In this document: positions 42,762 to 51,340 of the stretch, in pieces
Layout of the letters: every line of letters starts with the position of its first letter
How positions within the stretch are numbered: the stretch's first letter is position 1
Assembly (NCBI GenBank): GCA_963700375.1
Contig: CAVOXF010000003.1
Coordinates: 1 to 64,000 of the forward strand
DNA: 64,000 nt
Direction of reading: 5' to 3'
Origin: JAHEEL01 sp963700375
GTDB taxonomy: Bacteria; Actinomycetota; Acidimicrobiia; Spongiisociales; UBA5794
Position numbers and translations under genes: made by a program
Notes under the pieces: model-generated
What the model was told of the DNA's origin: nothing
What the model saw: the letters and a program-made list of their open reading frames with translations, nothing else
Database searches by the model: none

Positions 42762-43451
42762 TCATCGCCTACGCACCCAGCCGATAGCCGACGCCCCGCA
42801 CCGTCTCGATGCTCGTGGCGCACCGTCGACTTGTTCGAGCTTCCGCCGGAGGCGCCGGATGTGCTGGTCGAGGGTCTTCGAATCGGTCCACGTGATGCCC
42901 CATATCTCATCGAGGAGCCGCTCGCGGGGCACGATCCGCCCCCGCTCGATCATCAACGCCTCCAGCACCTCGAACTCCTTGCGGGGCAGGTCGAACACCA
43001 ACGCTCCGGCGCGAAGCTGATAGCGCCCCTGGTCGAGTTCTATGTTGCCGGCTCGCACGATCCGTTCCTCTGTTCCACGGGTCTCGCCATCAGCGATCGA
43101 CCGTCGGAGAGCGGCGTGAACGCGGGCGAGGAGCTCGCGAATCGAATAGGGCTTCGCCAGGTAGTCGTCGGCCCCTAACTCGAGCGCGGTAACGATGTCC
43201 GATTCAGCATCCTTGGCTGAGAGCACAATCACCGGCGTGGTCGCCTCGGTACGAATCCTGCGGAGCACATCCAACCCCGACATCTCCGGCAACATGAGGT
43301 CGAGCAACACAATGTCGGGAACATCCTCGAGGAAGGCCATGAGTCCAGCTCGTCCATCCATGGCAGCTGATACGTCGAAACCCTCCCGCTCGAGAGCAAC
43401 GGACAAGGCCTCCACGTAGGCCGGTTCATCCTCGACGACTAGAACACGCAT
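42762..43451 (-). CDS. OmpR/PhoB-family response regulator with frameshifted C-terminus
   Basis: A response regulator of the PhoB/RegX3 type (229 residues). The receiver domain has the acidic pair at VVEDEP, the phosphoacceptor aspartate in VLLDLMLPEMSG and the lysine in YLAKPYS. A winged-helix DNA-binding domain follows (LDEIWGITWTDSKTLDQHIRRLRRKLEQ). The normal last helix and beta-hairpin (IETVRGVGYRLGA) is not read: one missing base near 42813 shifts the frame and gives SRRCGASAIGWVRRR. Unshifted, the gene would end at 42769. A base-calling error or a real mutation is possible. Downstream partner of the kinase at 43456, 4 bp upstream of it. Start ATG 43451. Confidence 0.85.
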   Translation of the reverse strand: MRVLVVEDEPAYVEALSVALEREGFDVSAAMDGRAGLMAFLEDVPDIVLLDLMLPEMSGLDVLRRIRTEATTPVIVLSAKDAESDIVTALELGADDYLAKPYSIRELLARVHAALRRSIADGETRGTEERIVRAGNIELDQGRYQLRAGALVFDLPRKEFEVLEALMIERGRIVPRERLLDEIWGITWTDSKTLDQHIRRLRRKLEQVDGAPRASRRCGASAIGWVRRR

Positions 43452-43455
43452 GTTC

Positions 43456-44664
43456 TCAACTCCTTGGAGAAGGCAGACGCAACGTGAACGTGCTCCCTTC
43501 CGCCGGTACGGACTCGACCGAAACCGAACCTCCGTGGGCCTCGGCCACGTTCCGCACGATCGACAGCCCGAGACCGGTCCCTCCGGACGATCGCCCTCGG
43601 CCCCGCTCAACACGATAGAACCGCTCGAAGATTCGGTCGAGGTGCTCCGCTGAGATTCCGCTTCCATGGTCCTCAACGGCAATCACTACCTGATCATCGC
43701 TGCAGCGTACCGAAACAGCCACCGCCACACCCTCGCCCTCCGGCGAGTACTTGATCGCATTCTCGAGAAGGTTCACGACGGCCGACGTCAACTGCTCCAG
43801 GTTGCCGACGACGACGGCAGAGCAGTCTCCCCCATCGAGGTCGACCCTGACGCCGGCCTCGGCCGCGACGACCGAGACACGCGACATCGCTTCGTCAATC
43901 ACGCTGGCGACGCTGACGGACTCGAATGGAGTTTCGAGCGATTCGATATCGGCAAGCGTGACGATGTCGTCAACGAGATGTGCCATGCGGTTTGCCTCCG
44001 AGATCAGCCGCTCGACAAGCCGCCTCCTCGTATCGGGGTCATCAGTGTCGCCCAGAGTCTCCGCCAGAATCGCAAGTGCACCCAGCGGTGTCTTCATCTC
44101 ATGTCCGGCGTTCGTCAGGAAGTCTCGTCGCATTGCCTCCACGCGTCGCTGTCCGGACAGATCCCTGATGTACACGGCTGCCGCATGGTCCCAAATCTCC
44201 CCGCTCGGCAATGGCACCGCGCGGAGCCTCATGAATCGACGTACCGGCGTGTAGACATCGAACTCCAACTGCTCCGGACTTCCCGAACTCGTGACCCGCT
44301 GGATGAGTTGATTCAGCCGACTGCGCGCGGTGGCGTCGCCGATCTTGCCTTCGAGGACACGGCGTCCGACCGTGTTCGCGTACGCAACCGAGCCTCGCTG
44401 GTCAGCAATGATGACACCGAGATCGGTCGATTCGACAACAGCTCGGAATCGGGCAGCCTCGACCCTCGACGCTGCCAGGTCATCTCGCAGACTGCGTGCC
44501 GCTCGCGAAAGGGAGGTCGCTTCAGCCGCATCCGTGGCGGCACCCATGATCTCCAAGGTCGAACTCGCCTCGCGCTCGAGTTCACGGCGGCGGCGGTTGG
44601 CCCACAGAGCAGCCGCAACGGCAGCCACGAAGCCGATGGCAAGGATCACAAGAAGGGGGCTCAC
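43456..44664 (-). CDS. Sensor histidine kinase of the PhoR/SenX3 type
   Basis: A 402-residue membrane kinase. One N-terminal helix (LLVILAIGFVAAVAAALWA) is followed by a coiled linker, a PAS-like domain (about 72-165, DLGVIIADQRGSVAYAN) and the DHp domain with His188 in TNAGHEMKTPLGALA. The ATPase domain has the N box LLENAIKYS, DHGSGIS (G1) and GGTGLGLSIV (G2). This short architecture, with one helix and one PAS domain and no periplasmic sensor, is that of SenX3/PhoR kinases that sense phosphate status through PhoU and Pst. It is divergent from pstS and partner of the response regulator. Confidence 0.88.
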   Translation of the reverse strand: MSPLLVILAIGFVAAVAAALWANRRRRELEREASSTLEIMGAATDAAEATSLSRAARSLRDDLAASRVEAARFRAVVESTDLGVIIADQRGSVAYANTVGRRVLEGKIGDATARSRLNQLIQRVTSSGSPEQLEFDVYTPVRRFMRLRAVPLPSGEIWDHAAAVYIRDLSGQRRVEAMRRDFLTNAGHEMKTPLGALAILAETLGDTDDPDTRRRLVERLISEANRMAHLVDDIVTLADIESLETPFESVSVASVIDEAMSRVSVVAAEAGVRVDLDGGDCSAVVVGNLEQLTSAVVNLLENAIKYSPEGEGVAVAVSVRCSDDQVVIAVEDHGSGISAEHLDRIFERFYRVERGRGRSSGGTGLGLSIVRNVAEAHGGSVSVESVPAEGSTFTLRLPSPRS

Positions 44665-44864
44665 GGCGCGTGACTATACGGCCCCGGGAACCAATCCGAA
44701 CTCCCGCGGACGCGCGGTTCATGGGGTTGGCTTGGGAAATCACGTTCAGTTCACTTCGGGGCCGCCTGACCTTCAAAGGGCCTCCATAGCCTGTCGTCCG
44801 ATGATCGAAGCAGCTGTTCAACGCACGTCGTCGTCAGCTCATTGGCACAGAAGGAGAACGATCA
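44665..44864 (+). promoter_or_regulatory. pstS promoter region with candidate PhoB-type half sites
   Basis: This 200-bp divergent region contains GTTCA at 44717, 44744 and 44749, resembling Pho-box half sites (GTTCAC), but without the clean 11-bp period of classical actinobacterial boxes. The regulator and its kinase face pstS across it, so phosphate control of pstS is expected. No convincing -10/-35 pair is assigned. The pstS Shine-Dalgarno AAGGAG lies at about 44851. Confidence 0.35.
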
Positions 44865-45941
44865 ATGAAACGAACCATGTTCCTGATCGTTGCGCTCGTC
44901 GCGTTTGCGCTCGTCGCTGCGGCGTGTAGCACCGACAGCGACGAGACCACGACCACCGCCGCAGGCACCGACGAGACCACGACGACCGCCGCCTCGAGTG
45001 GTGGAGACACATCACAATGGGGCCTCCCCATCATCGACCCGCTCGATATTCCGGCGGGCGATATCGCCATCGCCGGCTCGTCAACGGTCTTCCCGCTGTC
45101 GGTCGCGATCCTCGACCAGTGGCAGGACGAGGGCGGTCCGGAGTACGCGATCGATTCGATCGGCTCCGGGGGCGGTTTCGAGCGGTTCTGTGTGGAGGGA
45201 GCCTCCGACATCTCGAACGCCAGCCGCGCCATCAAGGATGAAGAGATCGCTGCCTGCGGCGACCTCGATCCGGCTCGATTCCCAATCGAGGTTCGTGTTG
45301 GCACGGATGCACTCTCGCTGGTACTCGGCACGGGCAACTACTTTGCCCAGGAGCTGACGATTGAGGAGCTCGCCGCTGTGTTCTCGGCCCCGGCCGGCGC
45401 CACGTGGGACACGATCAACCCCGCCTTCCCTGCCCACCCGATCCAAGCGTTCTCGCCTGGAGCTGACTCGGGTACGTTCGACTACTTCAATGAGGTGGTC
45501 TTCGGCGAGGCCGATCCGTCGCCGATCCTCGAATCCGGTGTCGTCGAGATCGTCGGTGAAGACGACAACCTCACCGTGCGTGGTGTGGGGGACGATGGAT
45601 GCACCGAGGGCGACCTGAGCTCAACCTGCGCAATTGGCTACTTCGGATACGCCTACTACCAGGAGAACTCCGACACCCTCGAAGTCGTCGCCGTCGACGC
45701 TGGTGAGGGCCCGGTGGCACCCACCATCGACACGGTCAACGACAACTCGTACCCGATCTCCCGTCCGTTGTACATGTACACCGACGAATCCGTCATTGTG
45801 GCCAAGCCACAGGTGGCCGACTTCATGGCCTACTACCTGAACAACGTGAACGACCTTATCGGAGAGGTCGGCTACTTCCCGGCACCGGACGCGGCCCTGC
45901 AGCAGGCTGCCGACGCCATCAAGGCAGCAGCAGGCTGGTAG
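44865..45941 (+). CDS. pstS: Phosphate ABC transporter substrate-binding lipoprotein PstS
   Basis: A 358-residue phosphate-binding lipoprotein. The signal peptide ends at the lipobox VAAAC with Cys21, and a Thr-rich linker with a near-duplicated TTTTAAGTDE/TTTTAASSGGD follows. The phosphate-binding motifs are IAGSSTVFPLS (the T-S-T loop), GSGGGFERFC and the second loop SPGADSGTFDYFNE, as in PstS proteins. It is the first gene of pstSCAB-phoU, and a 15-bp stem-loop separates it from pstC. It captures inorganic phosphate with high affinity. Confidence 0.95.
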   Translation: MKRTMFLIVALVAFALVAAACSTDSDETTTTAAGTDETTTTAASSGGDTSQWGLPIIDPLDIPAGDIAIAGSSTVFPLSVAILDQWQDEGGPEYAIDSIGSGGGFERFCVEGASDISNASRAIKDEEIAACGDLDPARFPIEVRVGTDALSLVLGTGNYFAQELTIEELAAVFSAPAGATWDTINPAFPAHPIQAFSPGADSGTFDYFNEVVFGEADPSPILESGVVEIVGEDDNLTVRGVGDDGCTEGDLSSTCAIGYFGYAYYQENSDTLEVVAVDAGEGPVAPTIDTVNDNSYPISRPLYMYTDESVIVAKPQVADFMAYYLNNVNDLIGEVGYFPAPDAALQQAADAIKAAAGW

Positions 45942-45990
45942 CAGGCATTCCACGCGGTTCGACCCCGGTCACCGCATGAATCTACGATGA

Positions 45991-46026
45991 ATGGCTCCCG
46001 GTCGGTCTCAGCCGACCGGGAGCCAT
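45991..46026 (+). terminator. Stem-loop between pstS and pstC
   Basis: A perfect 15-bp stem (45991-46005 with 46012-46026, core GGCTCCCGGTCGG) with a 6-nt loop, not followed by a U tract. It should protect the pstS mRNA or attenuate read-through, giving more PstS than permease. Confidence 0.75.
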
Positions 46027-46069
46027 CGCACGGAGCCGGAAGACACTCGACGCCGAAATCGAAGGCGAC

Positions 46070-47038
46070 ATGACTGCCAACACACCACAGAACAAGGACA
46101 GTACGTCACGGCTCAAGAAACGGCGCCGACCCGGTGAGTCGGTGATCGTTGGGCTCTTGTTTGCGGCCGGAGCACTATCGATCGCCATCACCGTCGGCAT
46201 CCTCTATGAACTCGGGACCGAGTCACTCCTCTTCTTCCGCGACCCGGCGGTCTCGTTCTGGGGCTTCATCACCGGCACCGTATGGCAACCTCAGGCCGGT
46301 ACGTTCGGCATCTGGCCCCTGATCCTCGGTACGTTGCTGATCACCATCATCGCCCTCATCGTCGCCGTCCCCATCGGTCTCTCTGCGGCCGTCTACCTCT
46401 CCGAATACGCCAGCCAACGGGTGCGCGGTTTCTTCAAACCGGTGCTCGAGATCCTCGTCGGCATTCCGACCGTCGTCTTCGGATTCTTCGCCATCACCTT
46501 CATGACGCCGGTGCTTCGCTCGATATTCGGGTCAAGCGTCGTTGGCTTCTTCAACGTGCTTTCTGCCGGCATCGTCGTCGGGATCTTGATCATTCCGCTC
46601 GTCAGCTCCCTCTCCGAGGATGCCATGTCGGCGGTTCCGAATTCGCTGCGGCAGGCGGCGTATGGCCTCGGCGCATCGAAACTCGAAGTATCCCTGCGGA
46701 TCGTCTTGCCTGCCGCCCTCTCGGGAATCGCCGCAGGCGTTGTGATTGCCATGTCACGAGCAATCGGCGAGACGATGGTTGTAACCCTTGCTGCGGGCGC
46801 CTCGCCCCGCAACTTCGACATCGGTTCGGATTCGCTCTTTGGCTACATCCTCAACCCGTTCCAAGGCGCCCAGACAATGACCGGCTACATCGCTATCACT
46901 GCCAGCGGCGACATCAGCTACAACACCATCGACTACAACTCGATCTTCGCCATCGGGTTGACGCTCTTCTTCATGACGCTCGGCCTCAACTCGCTGAGCC
47001 GCCGAATCGTGAAGCGCTTCCGGCAGGAGTACGAATGA
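46070..47038 (+). CDS. pstC: Phosphate ABC transporter permease PstC
   Basis: A 322-residue inner-membrane permease with six predicted helices. It has the PstC family motifs VPIGLSAAVYLSEYA, GIPTVVFGFFAITFMTPVLR and the EAA-type loop RQAAYGLGASKLEVSLRIVLPAALSGIAAG. The stretch RAIGETMVVTLAAGAS is typical of PstC. The basic N-terminal extension (KKRRRPGESV) precedes the first helix. It pairs with PstA and overlaps it by ATGA. The start ATG 46070 is 11 bp or so downstream of a purine-rich GAAGGCGAC. Confidence 0.93.
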   Translation: MTANTPQNKDSTSRLKKRRRPGESVIVGLLFAAGALSIAITVGILYELGTESLLFFRDPAVSFWGFITGTVWQPQAGTFGIWPLILGTLLITIIALIVAVPIGLSAAVYLSEYASQRVRGFFKPVLEILVGIPTVVFGFFAITFMTPVLRSIFGSSVVGFFNVLSAGIVVGILIIPLVSSLSEDAMSAVPNSLRQAAYGLGASKLEVSLRIVLPAALSGIAAGVVIAMSRAIGETMVVTLAAGASPRNFDIGSDSLFGYILNPFQGAQTMTGYIAITASGDISYNTIDYNSIFAIGLTLFFMTLGLNSLSRRIVKRFRQEYE

Positions 47039-48438
47039 GCACCGACCTGGATGTTCGCAGCGGACGGGAATACTTTCCGACTGCGGAGAAGTATGAGAAA
47101 TTGCTCCAGAAGCGCACGCGCCGCGCCCTCTTCGCTCAGGCAGCGCTGATGCTTGCCCTCGTCGTCGCGGTTGTCGCTCTCATCACCCTGCTGCTCACCA
47201 TCATCAATGACTCGTTCGGGCTCGTTGCCCAGGTCAATCAGGTGGAACCCGAAGAGATTGTGGCTTCGGTGGGCTACGACCCGGCAGCGGTTGCCCTAGG
47301 TGATCTCTCGAAGGACGAACTCGTCACCGTGCTGCAATCAGGTGTCTCGAACAATGTCGGCCGCCGCTTGGAACGCGACCAGCGGTTCTACGAAGACCGG
47401 CTGGTTTTCGAATCTCAAGCGAAGTGGGACGAAGTCTGTGCCTCATCGGAGCCGCCAACCGGCTGTTCCGGCGGCTCGCGCGATCAGTCCAACGTGCTCC
47501 TCTTGGTGCAGGAACGAATCGTCGAACCCGACATCGTCGCCACAGCCACCCTCTGGCAGTCGATGTTCAACCCGTCGGAGTTCGAAGATGCTGTGCAGAC
47601 GTCGTTCGCTGAGAACCCCGATCGATACGGCGACTACACCTACGATCAGGTTCGGTACCAGTGGCGGGCGTGGCTCAGCTGGACGTTCGTGACCAGCCCG
47701 GCCAGCGCGACTCCCGAGACTGCCGGAATCAGCACTGCGATCCTCGGTTCGCTCTGGCTCGTCGTCATCACCATCCTCTTCGCCGTCCCCGTCGGTGTGG
47801 GTGCCGCGATCTATCTCGAGGAGTTTGCGAAGCCGAATCGCATCAACGACTTCATCCAGACCAATATCAACAACCTGGCCGGCGTTCCTTCCATCATCTA
47901 CGGCATGCTCGGCCTCGCCATCTTCGTCCGACTCTTCGAACCGATCACCTCTGGAGCGATCTTCGGTGTAGACACCGCGAATGGGCGGACCGTGCTGTCG
48001 GCAGGCCTCACGCTCGGCGTGCTCACGCTCCCGGTCGTCATCATCAGCGCGCAAGAAGCAATCCGGGCGGTCCCCAACTCGTTGAGGCAAGCCGGGTTGG
48101 GCCTCGGCGCCACCACGTGGCAAACGGTGCGCAGTCACGTACTCCCCATCGCCCTGCCGGGAATCCTGACGGGAACCATCCTCGCCGTCGCCCGAGCGAT
48201 CGGTGAAACCGCTCCGCTCATCCTTGTCGGCGCTGCCGGATTCATCACGACCAGCCCGTCTGGTCCCTTCTCGCAGTTCACCGCACTGCCGATCCAGATC
48301 TTCCAATGGACCGCCCTGCCGCAGGAGGAGTGGCGTCACCTCGCCGCAGCTGCCAGCCTCGCGCTCCTGGTCCTACTCTTGATTCTCAACTCCGGCGCCG
48401 TGATACTCCGCAACCGATACTCCAGGAGAATGCTGTGA
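47035..48438 (+). CDS. pstA: Phosphate ABC transporter permease PstA with large external insert
   Basis: A 467-residue PstA, much longer than the usual 280-300. The first helix is residues about 31-58. A hydrophilic region of about 150 residues (59-208) follows that the family lacks, with YDPAAVALGDLSKDELVTVLQSGV and two cysteines in a CASSEPPTGC loop. The normal PstA part resumes at WLSWTFVTSP. The permease motifs FAVPVGVGAAIYLEEFA, GVPSIIYGMLGLAIFV, RQAGLGLGATTWQTVRSHVLPIALPG and RAIGETAPLILVGAA are intact. The start ATG 47035 overlaps pstC; the longer upstream frame is out of homology. The insert is predicted to lie outside the membrane, next to PstS. Confidence 0.9.
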   Translation: MSTDLDVRSGREYFPTAEKYEKLLQKRTRRALFAQAALMLALVVAVVALITLLLTIINDSFGLVAQVNQVEPEEIVASVGYDPAAVALGDLSKDELVTVLQSGVSNNVGRRLERDQRFYEDRLVFESQAKWDEVCASSEPPTGCSGGSRDQSNVLLLVQERIVEPDIVATATLWQSMFNPSEFEDAVQTSFAENPDRYGDYTYDQVRYQWRAWLSWTFVTSPASATPETAGISTAILGSLWLVVITILFAVPVGVGAAIYLEEFAKPNRINDFIQTNINNLAGVPSIIYGMLGLAIFVRLFEPITSGAIFGVDTANGRTVLSAGLTLGVLTLPVVIISAQEAIRAVPNSLRQAGLGLGATTWQTVRSHVLPIALPGILTGTILAVARAIGETAPLILVGAAGFITTSPSGPFSQFTALPIQIFQWTALPQEEWRHLAAAASLALLVLLLILNSGAVILRNRYSRRML

Positions 48439-49355
48439 CAAACGAAACGCCCGAATCCGCCGGCGTCGACACAGCGTGGCGCGACGAGAACCATACCGAC
48501 CTCGTCGCCGACTTCCCTTCGCCGGACGAGATTCCGCACCACGAGCCAGCGCACGAGCAAGAGGTCGAGGCCCCCGGGGTCTTGGAGACCATCGATATGA
48601 ACGTGTTCTACGGCGATTTCAAGGCCGTAGCCGATGTCTCGTTGAACTTCGCCACGAACGACATCAGTGCCTTGATCGGCCCATCCGGTTGCGGCAAGTC
48701 GACGGTATTGCGCTCACTCAATCGGATGAACGACCTGATTGCAACCGCCCACACCACCGGCGAGGTGAGATATCACGGCTCCAACATCTACGAATCGGGA
48801 ATCGATCCGGTGGAGATTCGGCGCCACATCGGCATGGTGTTCCAGAAGCCGAACCCCTTCCCGAAATCCATCTTCGACAACATCGCGTGGGGCGCCAAGA
48901 TCAATGGCTTCAAGGGATCGAAAGCCGACATGGGCGATCTGGTAGAGGACACCCTTCGGCAGGCGGCATTGTGGGACGAGGTCAAGGACAAGCTCAAGGA
49001 CAGCGGCCTCTCCCTCTCGGGCGGCCAACAACAGCGCCTGTGTATTGCCCGAGCCATCGCAACACAGCCGGATGTCATTCTGATGGATGAGCCCTGCTCG
49101 GCGCTTGATCCAATTGCGACACTGCGCATCGAGGAGTTGATGATCGACCTCAAGAGCAACTACTCGATCATCATTGTCACCCACAATATGCAGCAGGCTG
49201 CTCGGGTATCAGACAAGACTGCCTTCTTCAACGTGGCCCTGGATACGAAGGGCCAGCGAACAGGCCACCTGGTCGAGTTCACCCCGACCGATGAGCTATT
49301 CACCACTCCCAGGGAAAAAGCGACCGAGGACTACATCACAGGACGGTTTGGATGA
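48435..49355 (+). CDS. pstB: Phosphate ABC transporter ATP-binding protein PstB
   Basis: A 306-residue PstB. Walker A is GPSGCGKST, the PstB-typical RSLNRMNDL follows, then FQKPNPFPKSIFDNIAWG, the signature LSLSGGQQQRLCIARAI, Walker B VILMDEPCSALDP and the switch His in VTHNMQQAARVSD. The N-terminus has an acidic extension of about 50 residues that ordinary PstB proteins lack. It starts at GTG 48435, overlapping the pstA stop (GTGA), and ends overlapping phoU. It energises phosphate uptake and, with PhoU, couples uptake to signalling. Confidence 0.95.
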   Translation: MTNETPESAGVDTAWRDENHTDLVADFPSPDEIPHHEPAHEQEVEAPGVLETIDMNVFYGDFKAVADVSLNFATNDISALIGPSGCGKSTVLRSLNRMNDLIATAHTTGEVRYHGSNIYESGIDPVEIRRHIGMVFQKPNPFPKSIFDNIAWGAKINGFKGSKADMGDLVEDTLRQAALWDEVKDKLKDSGLSLSGGQQQRLCIARAIATQPDVILMDEPCSALDPIATLRIEELMIDLKSNYSIIIVTHNMQQAARVSDKTAFFNVALDTKGQRTGHLVEFTPTDELFTTPREKATEDYITGRFG

Positions 49356-50071
49356 TGCCTATGGACACAAACGGGGCTGACCACAGCAGTCCTTACCACG
49401 GCGATATTCGCCTCCGCTACGAAGAGCAGCTAGATGAGATCCGAAGCGGGCTCGTCGAGATGACCTCGCTTGTTCTGGAAAACACTCGAAAGGCCGGCGC
49501 CGTCGTCGTCGACAATCGCCTCGATCTCGTCGATGAGGTTCGAGCAGCGGACAAGCCGATCAACGAGCTCTACGCGAGGCTCGAGGATCTCGCCTTCCTC
49601 ATCCTCGCTCGTCAGCAACCGGTGGCGGTAGATCTGAGATTCCTCATTGCCACGACACGGATCCTCTACGAAGCGGAGCGCTCTGGTGACCTGGCGGTCA
49701 ACATCGTGAACCGCGTCGAAGCGCACAACGGCTTCCCACAAATACCCTCGATCCACAGCCTTCTCACCCGACTAGTCGACGAATCCTGCAAGATGTTCGC
49801 CCAGGCCGTCGAGGCGTTGGCGACCTTCGACCCCGAGATCGGCGAGAACGCTGAAGCCGCAGACGACATTGTCGACACCACAACGACTCGCTTCTTCGGA
49901 ACGGTGCACGCTCACAGCACCGAGATCGGCCTCGACTCTGCCGTGGAGTTGACGCACGTCGGGCGCTTCCTCGAGCGAATCGCCGACCACGGTGTCAATA
50001 TCGCCCAGAACGTCACCTACATCGTGACGTCGGTCTTCCCCGATGGGGAAGACATCGAGACAACGAGATAG
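49352..50071 (+). CDS. phoU: Phosphate signalling protein PhoU
   Basis: A 239-residue helical protein with two PhoU repeats (residues about 20-110 and 125-215). Each repeat has the metal-cluster motif E/DxxxD: the first is seen in EAERSGDLAVNIVNRVE and the second in GRFLERIADHGVNIAQNV. PhoU represses the PhoR-type kinase through the Pst transporter when phosphate is plentiful. ATG 49352 overlaps the pstB stop (ATGA); the second ATG at 49355 is an alternative. The gene closes the pst operon, and a Na/phosphate cotransporter follows 99 bp downstream. Confidence 0.93.
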   Translation: MMPMDTNGADHSSPYHGDIRLRYEEQLDEIRSGLVEMTSLVLENTRKAGAVVVDNRLDLVDEVRAADKPINELYARLEDLAFLILARQQPVAVDLRFLIATTRILYEAERSGDLAVNIVNRVEAHNGFPQIPSIHSLLTRLVDESCKMFAQAVEALATFDPEIGENAEAADDIVDTTTTRFFGTVHAHSTEIGLDSAVELTHVGRFLERIADHGVNIAQNVTYIVTSVFPDGEDIETTR

Positions 50072-50170
50072 GATGTCGTCCGCAATTCACCCGCAGCGTG
50101 CACGGGGCGTTCGTTGATCTGATCGCCGGTTCAACTCGTCTGTGTTCGTCTGCCTGACGACCGGACGACA

Positions 50171-51331
50171 TTGGATTCCGACACCGAGCCCACGAACCTC
50201 CTCGAGTCGGGCTCACCTGCGCGGCCCACGATCCCGGGATGGGCACGGACGATCCTCGTCATCGGCCTGCTCTATCTCTTCCTCGTCGGTGTCAACCTCC
50301 TCGAGGGCGGCATCAGCAAGGTCAGCGGCGGGGCGAACGAGAGCCTCTTCGACGGGATCACCAACCCGCTCGCAGCCTTGGCCGTAGGCATTCTCGCCAC
50401 CGTCCTCGTGCAGTCGTCTTCGGTAACGACGTCGACGATTGTTGCACTCGTTGCCGCCGGCAGTCTTCCGCTGGAAACGGCGGTGCCGATGATCATGGGC
50501 GCCAACATCGGCACCACCATCACGAACACCCTCGTCTCTCTCGGTCACGCGAGGCGATCGGATGAGTTCCGCCTCGCCCTCACCGCGGCCACAATGCACG
50601 ACTTCTTCAACGTGCTCGCGGTTGTCATCATCCTCCCGCTGGAACTGGCCTTCGGCATCCTGTCGAAACCGGCAGCCGCCATCGCAAATGCCTTCGCAGG
50701 CGAGGTCGGCGGTGGCAAGTTCGATAGCCCGATCAAGGGTGCGGTCAAATGGGGTGCCGGCCTCATCGAGTCACTACTCGAACTCATCACGAAGAACGAG
50801 CGGGCCCTCGGCGCCCTCCTCCTGATCGTCGGCCTGGCGATGATCTTCTTCACGCTCACGTACATCACGAAGAACATGAAGATCCTCATCGCCGCACGGA
50901 TCGAACGGTCTCTCAACGCCGCGCTCGCGAAGAGCGGACTGATCGGGATGTCCGTCGGCGTCGTCATCACGATGGCGGTGCAATCGTCGAGCATCACGAC
51001 CTCGATCCTGATTCCACTGGTCGCGTCCGGACTCCTGCTCGTGCAGAACGCCTATCCGATCACCCTCGGCGCAAACGTCGGAACGACGATTACCGCCCTC
51101 CTTGCCGCATTCGCCGCCGGAACGGTCGACGGACTCACAATCGCTCTCGTCCACCTCTTGTTCAACGTGCTCGGCATTCTCATCCTCTACCCGATCCCCA
51201 AGATCCGGGTCATCCCGATCCAACTCGCCGGGTTGCTGGCGCGCACCGCGGTCGACCGCAAGTGGGTTGCGGTCGCCTACGTTGTAGGTGTATTCATTGC
51301 CCTGCCCATATTGGTTATCGTCGTCTCGTAG
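50171..51331 (+). CDS. Na/phosphate cotransporter, NptA/YjbB (SLC34-like) type
   Basis: A 386-residue membrane protein with two homologous halves, each bearing the QSSS motif that binds sodium and phosphate: LVQSSSVTTSTIVALVAAG (about residue 82) and VQSSSITTSILIPLVASG (about residue 278), each followed by GANxGTTxT. That is the fingerprint of Na-dependent phosphate cotransporters of the PNaS family. It starts at TTG 50171, for lack of an ATG, with no strong Shine-Dalgarno. It lies between phoU and a PhoU-like gene, an uncommon pairing with pst. It should import phosphate, or export it when paired with the PhoU-like protein. Confidence 0.87.
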   Translation: MDSDTEPTNLLESGSPARPTIPGWARTILVIGLLYLFLVGVNLLEGGISKVSGGANESLFDGITNPLAALAVGILATVLVQSSSVTTSTIVALVAAGSLPLETAVPMIMGANIGTTITNTLVSLGHARRSDEFRLALTAATMHDFFNVLAVVIILPLELAFGILSKPAAAIANAFAGEVGGGKFDSPIKGAVKWGAGLIESLLELITKNERALGALLLIVGLAMIFFTLTYITKNMKILIAARIERSLNAALAKSGLIGMSVGVVITMAVQSSSITTSILIPLVASGLLLVQNAYPITLGANVGTTITALLAAFAAGTVDGLTIALVHLLFNVLGILILYPIPKIRVIPIQLAGLLARTAVDRKWVAVAYVVGVFIALPILVIVVS

Positions 51332-51340
51332 GAGGTCCAC

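Noticed and set aside
44717..44765. Clear Pho box upstream of pstS
   Set aside because: Three GTTCA-like half sites exist but the spacing (27 and 5 bp) does not fit an 11-bp direct repeat, so I list only a low-confidence region.
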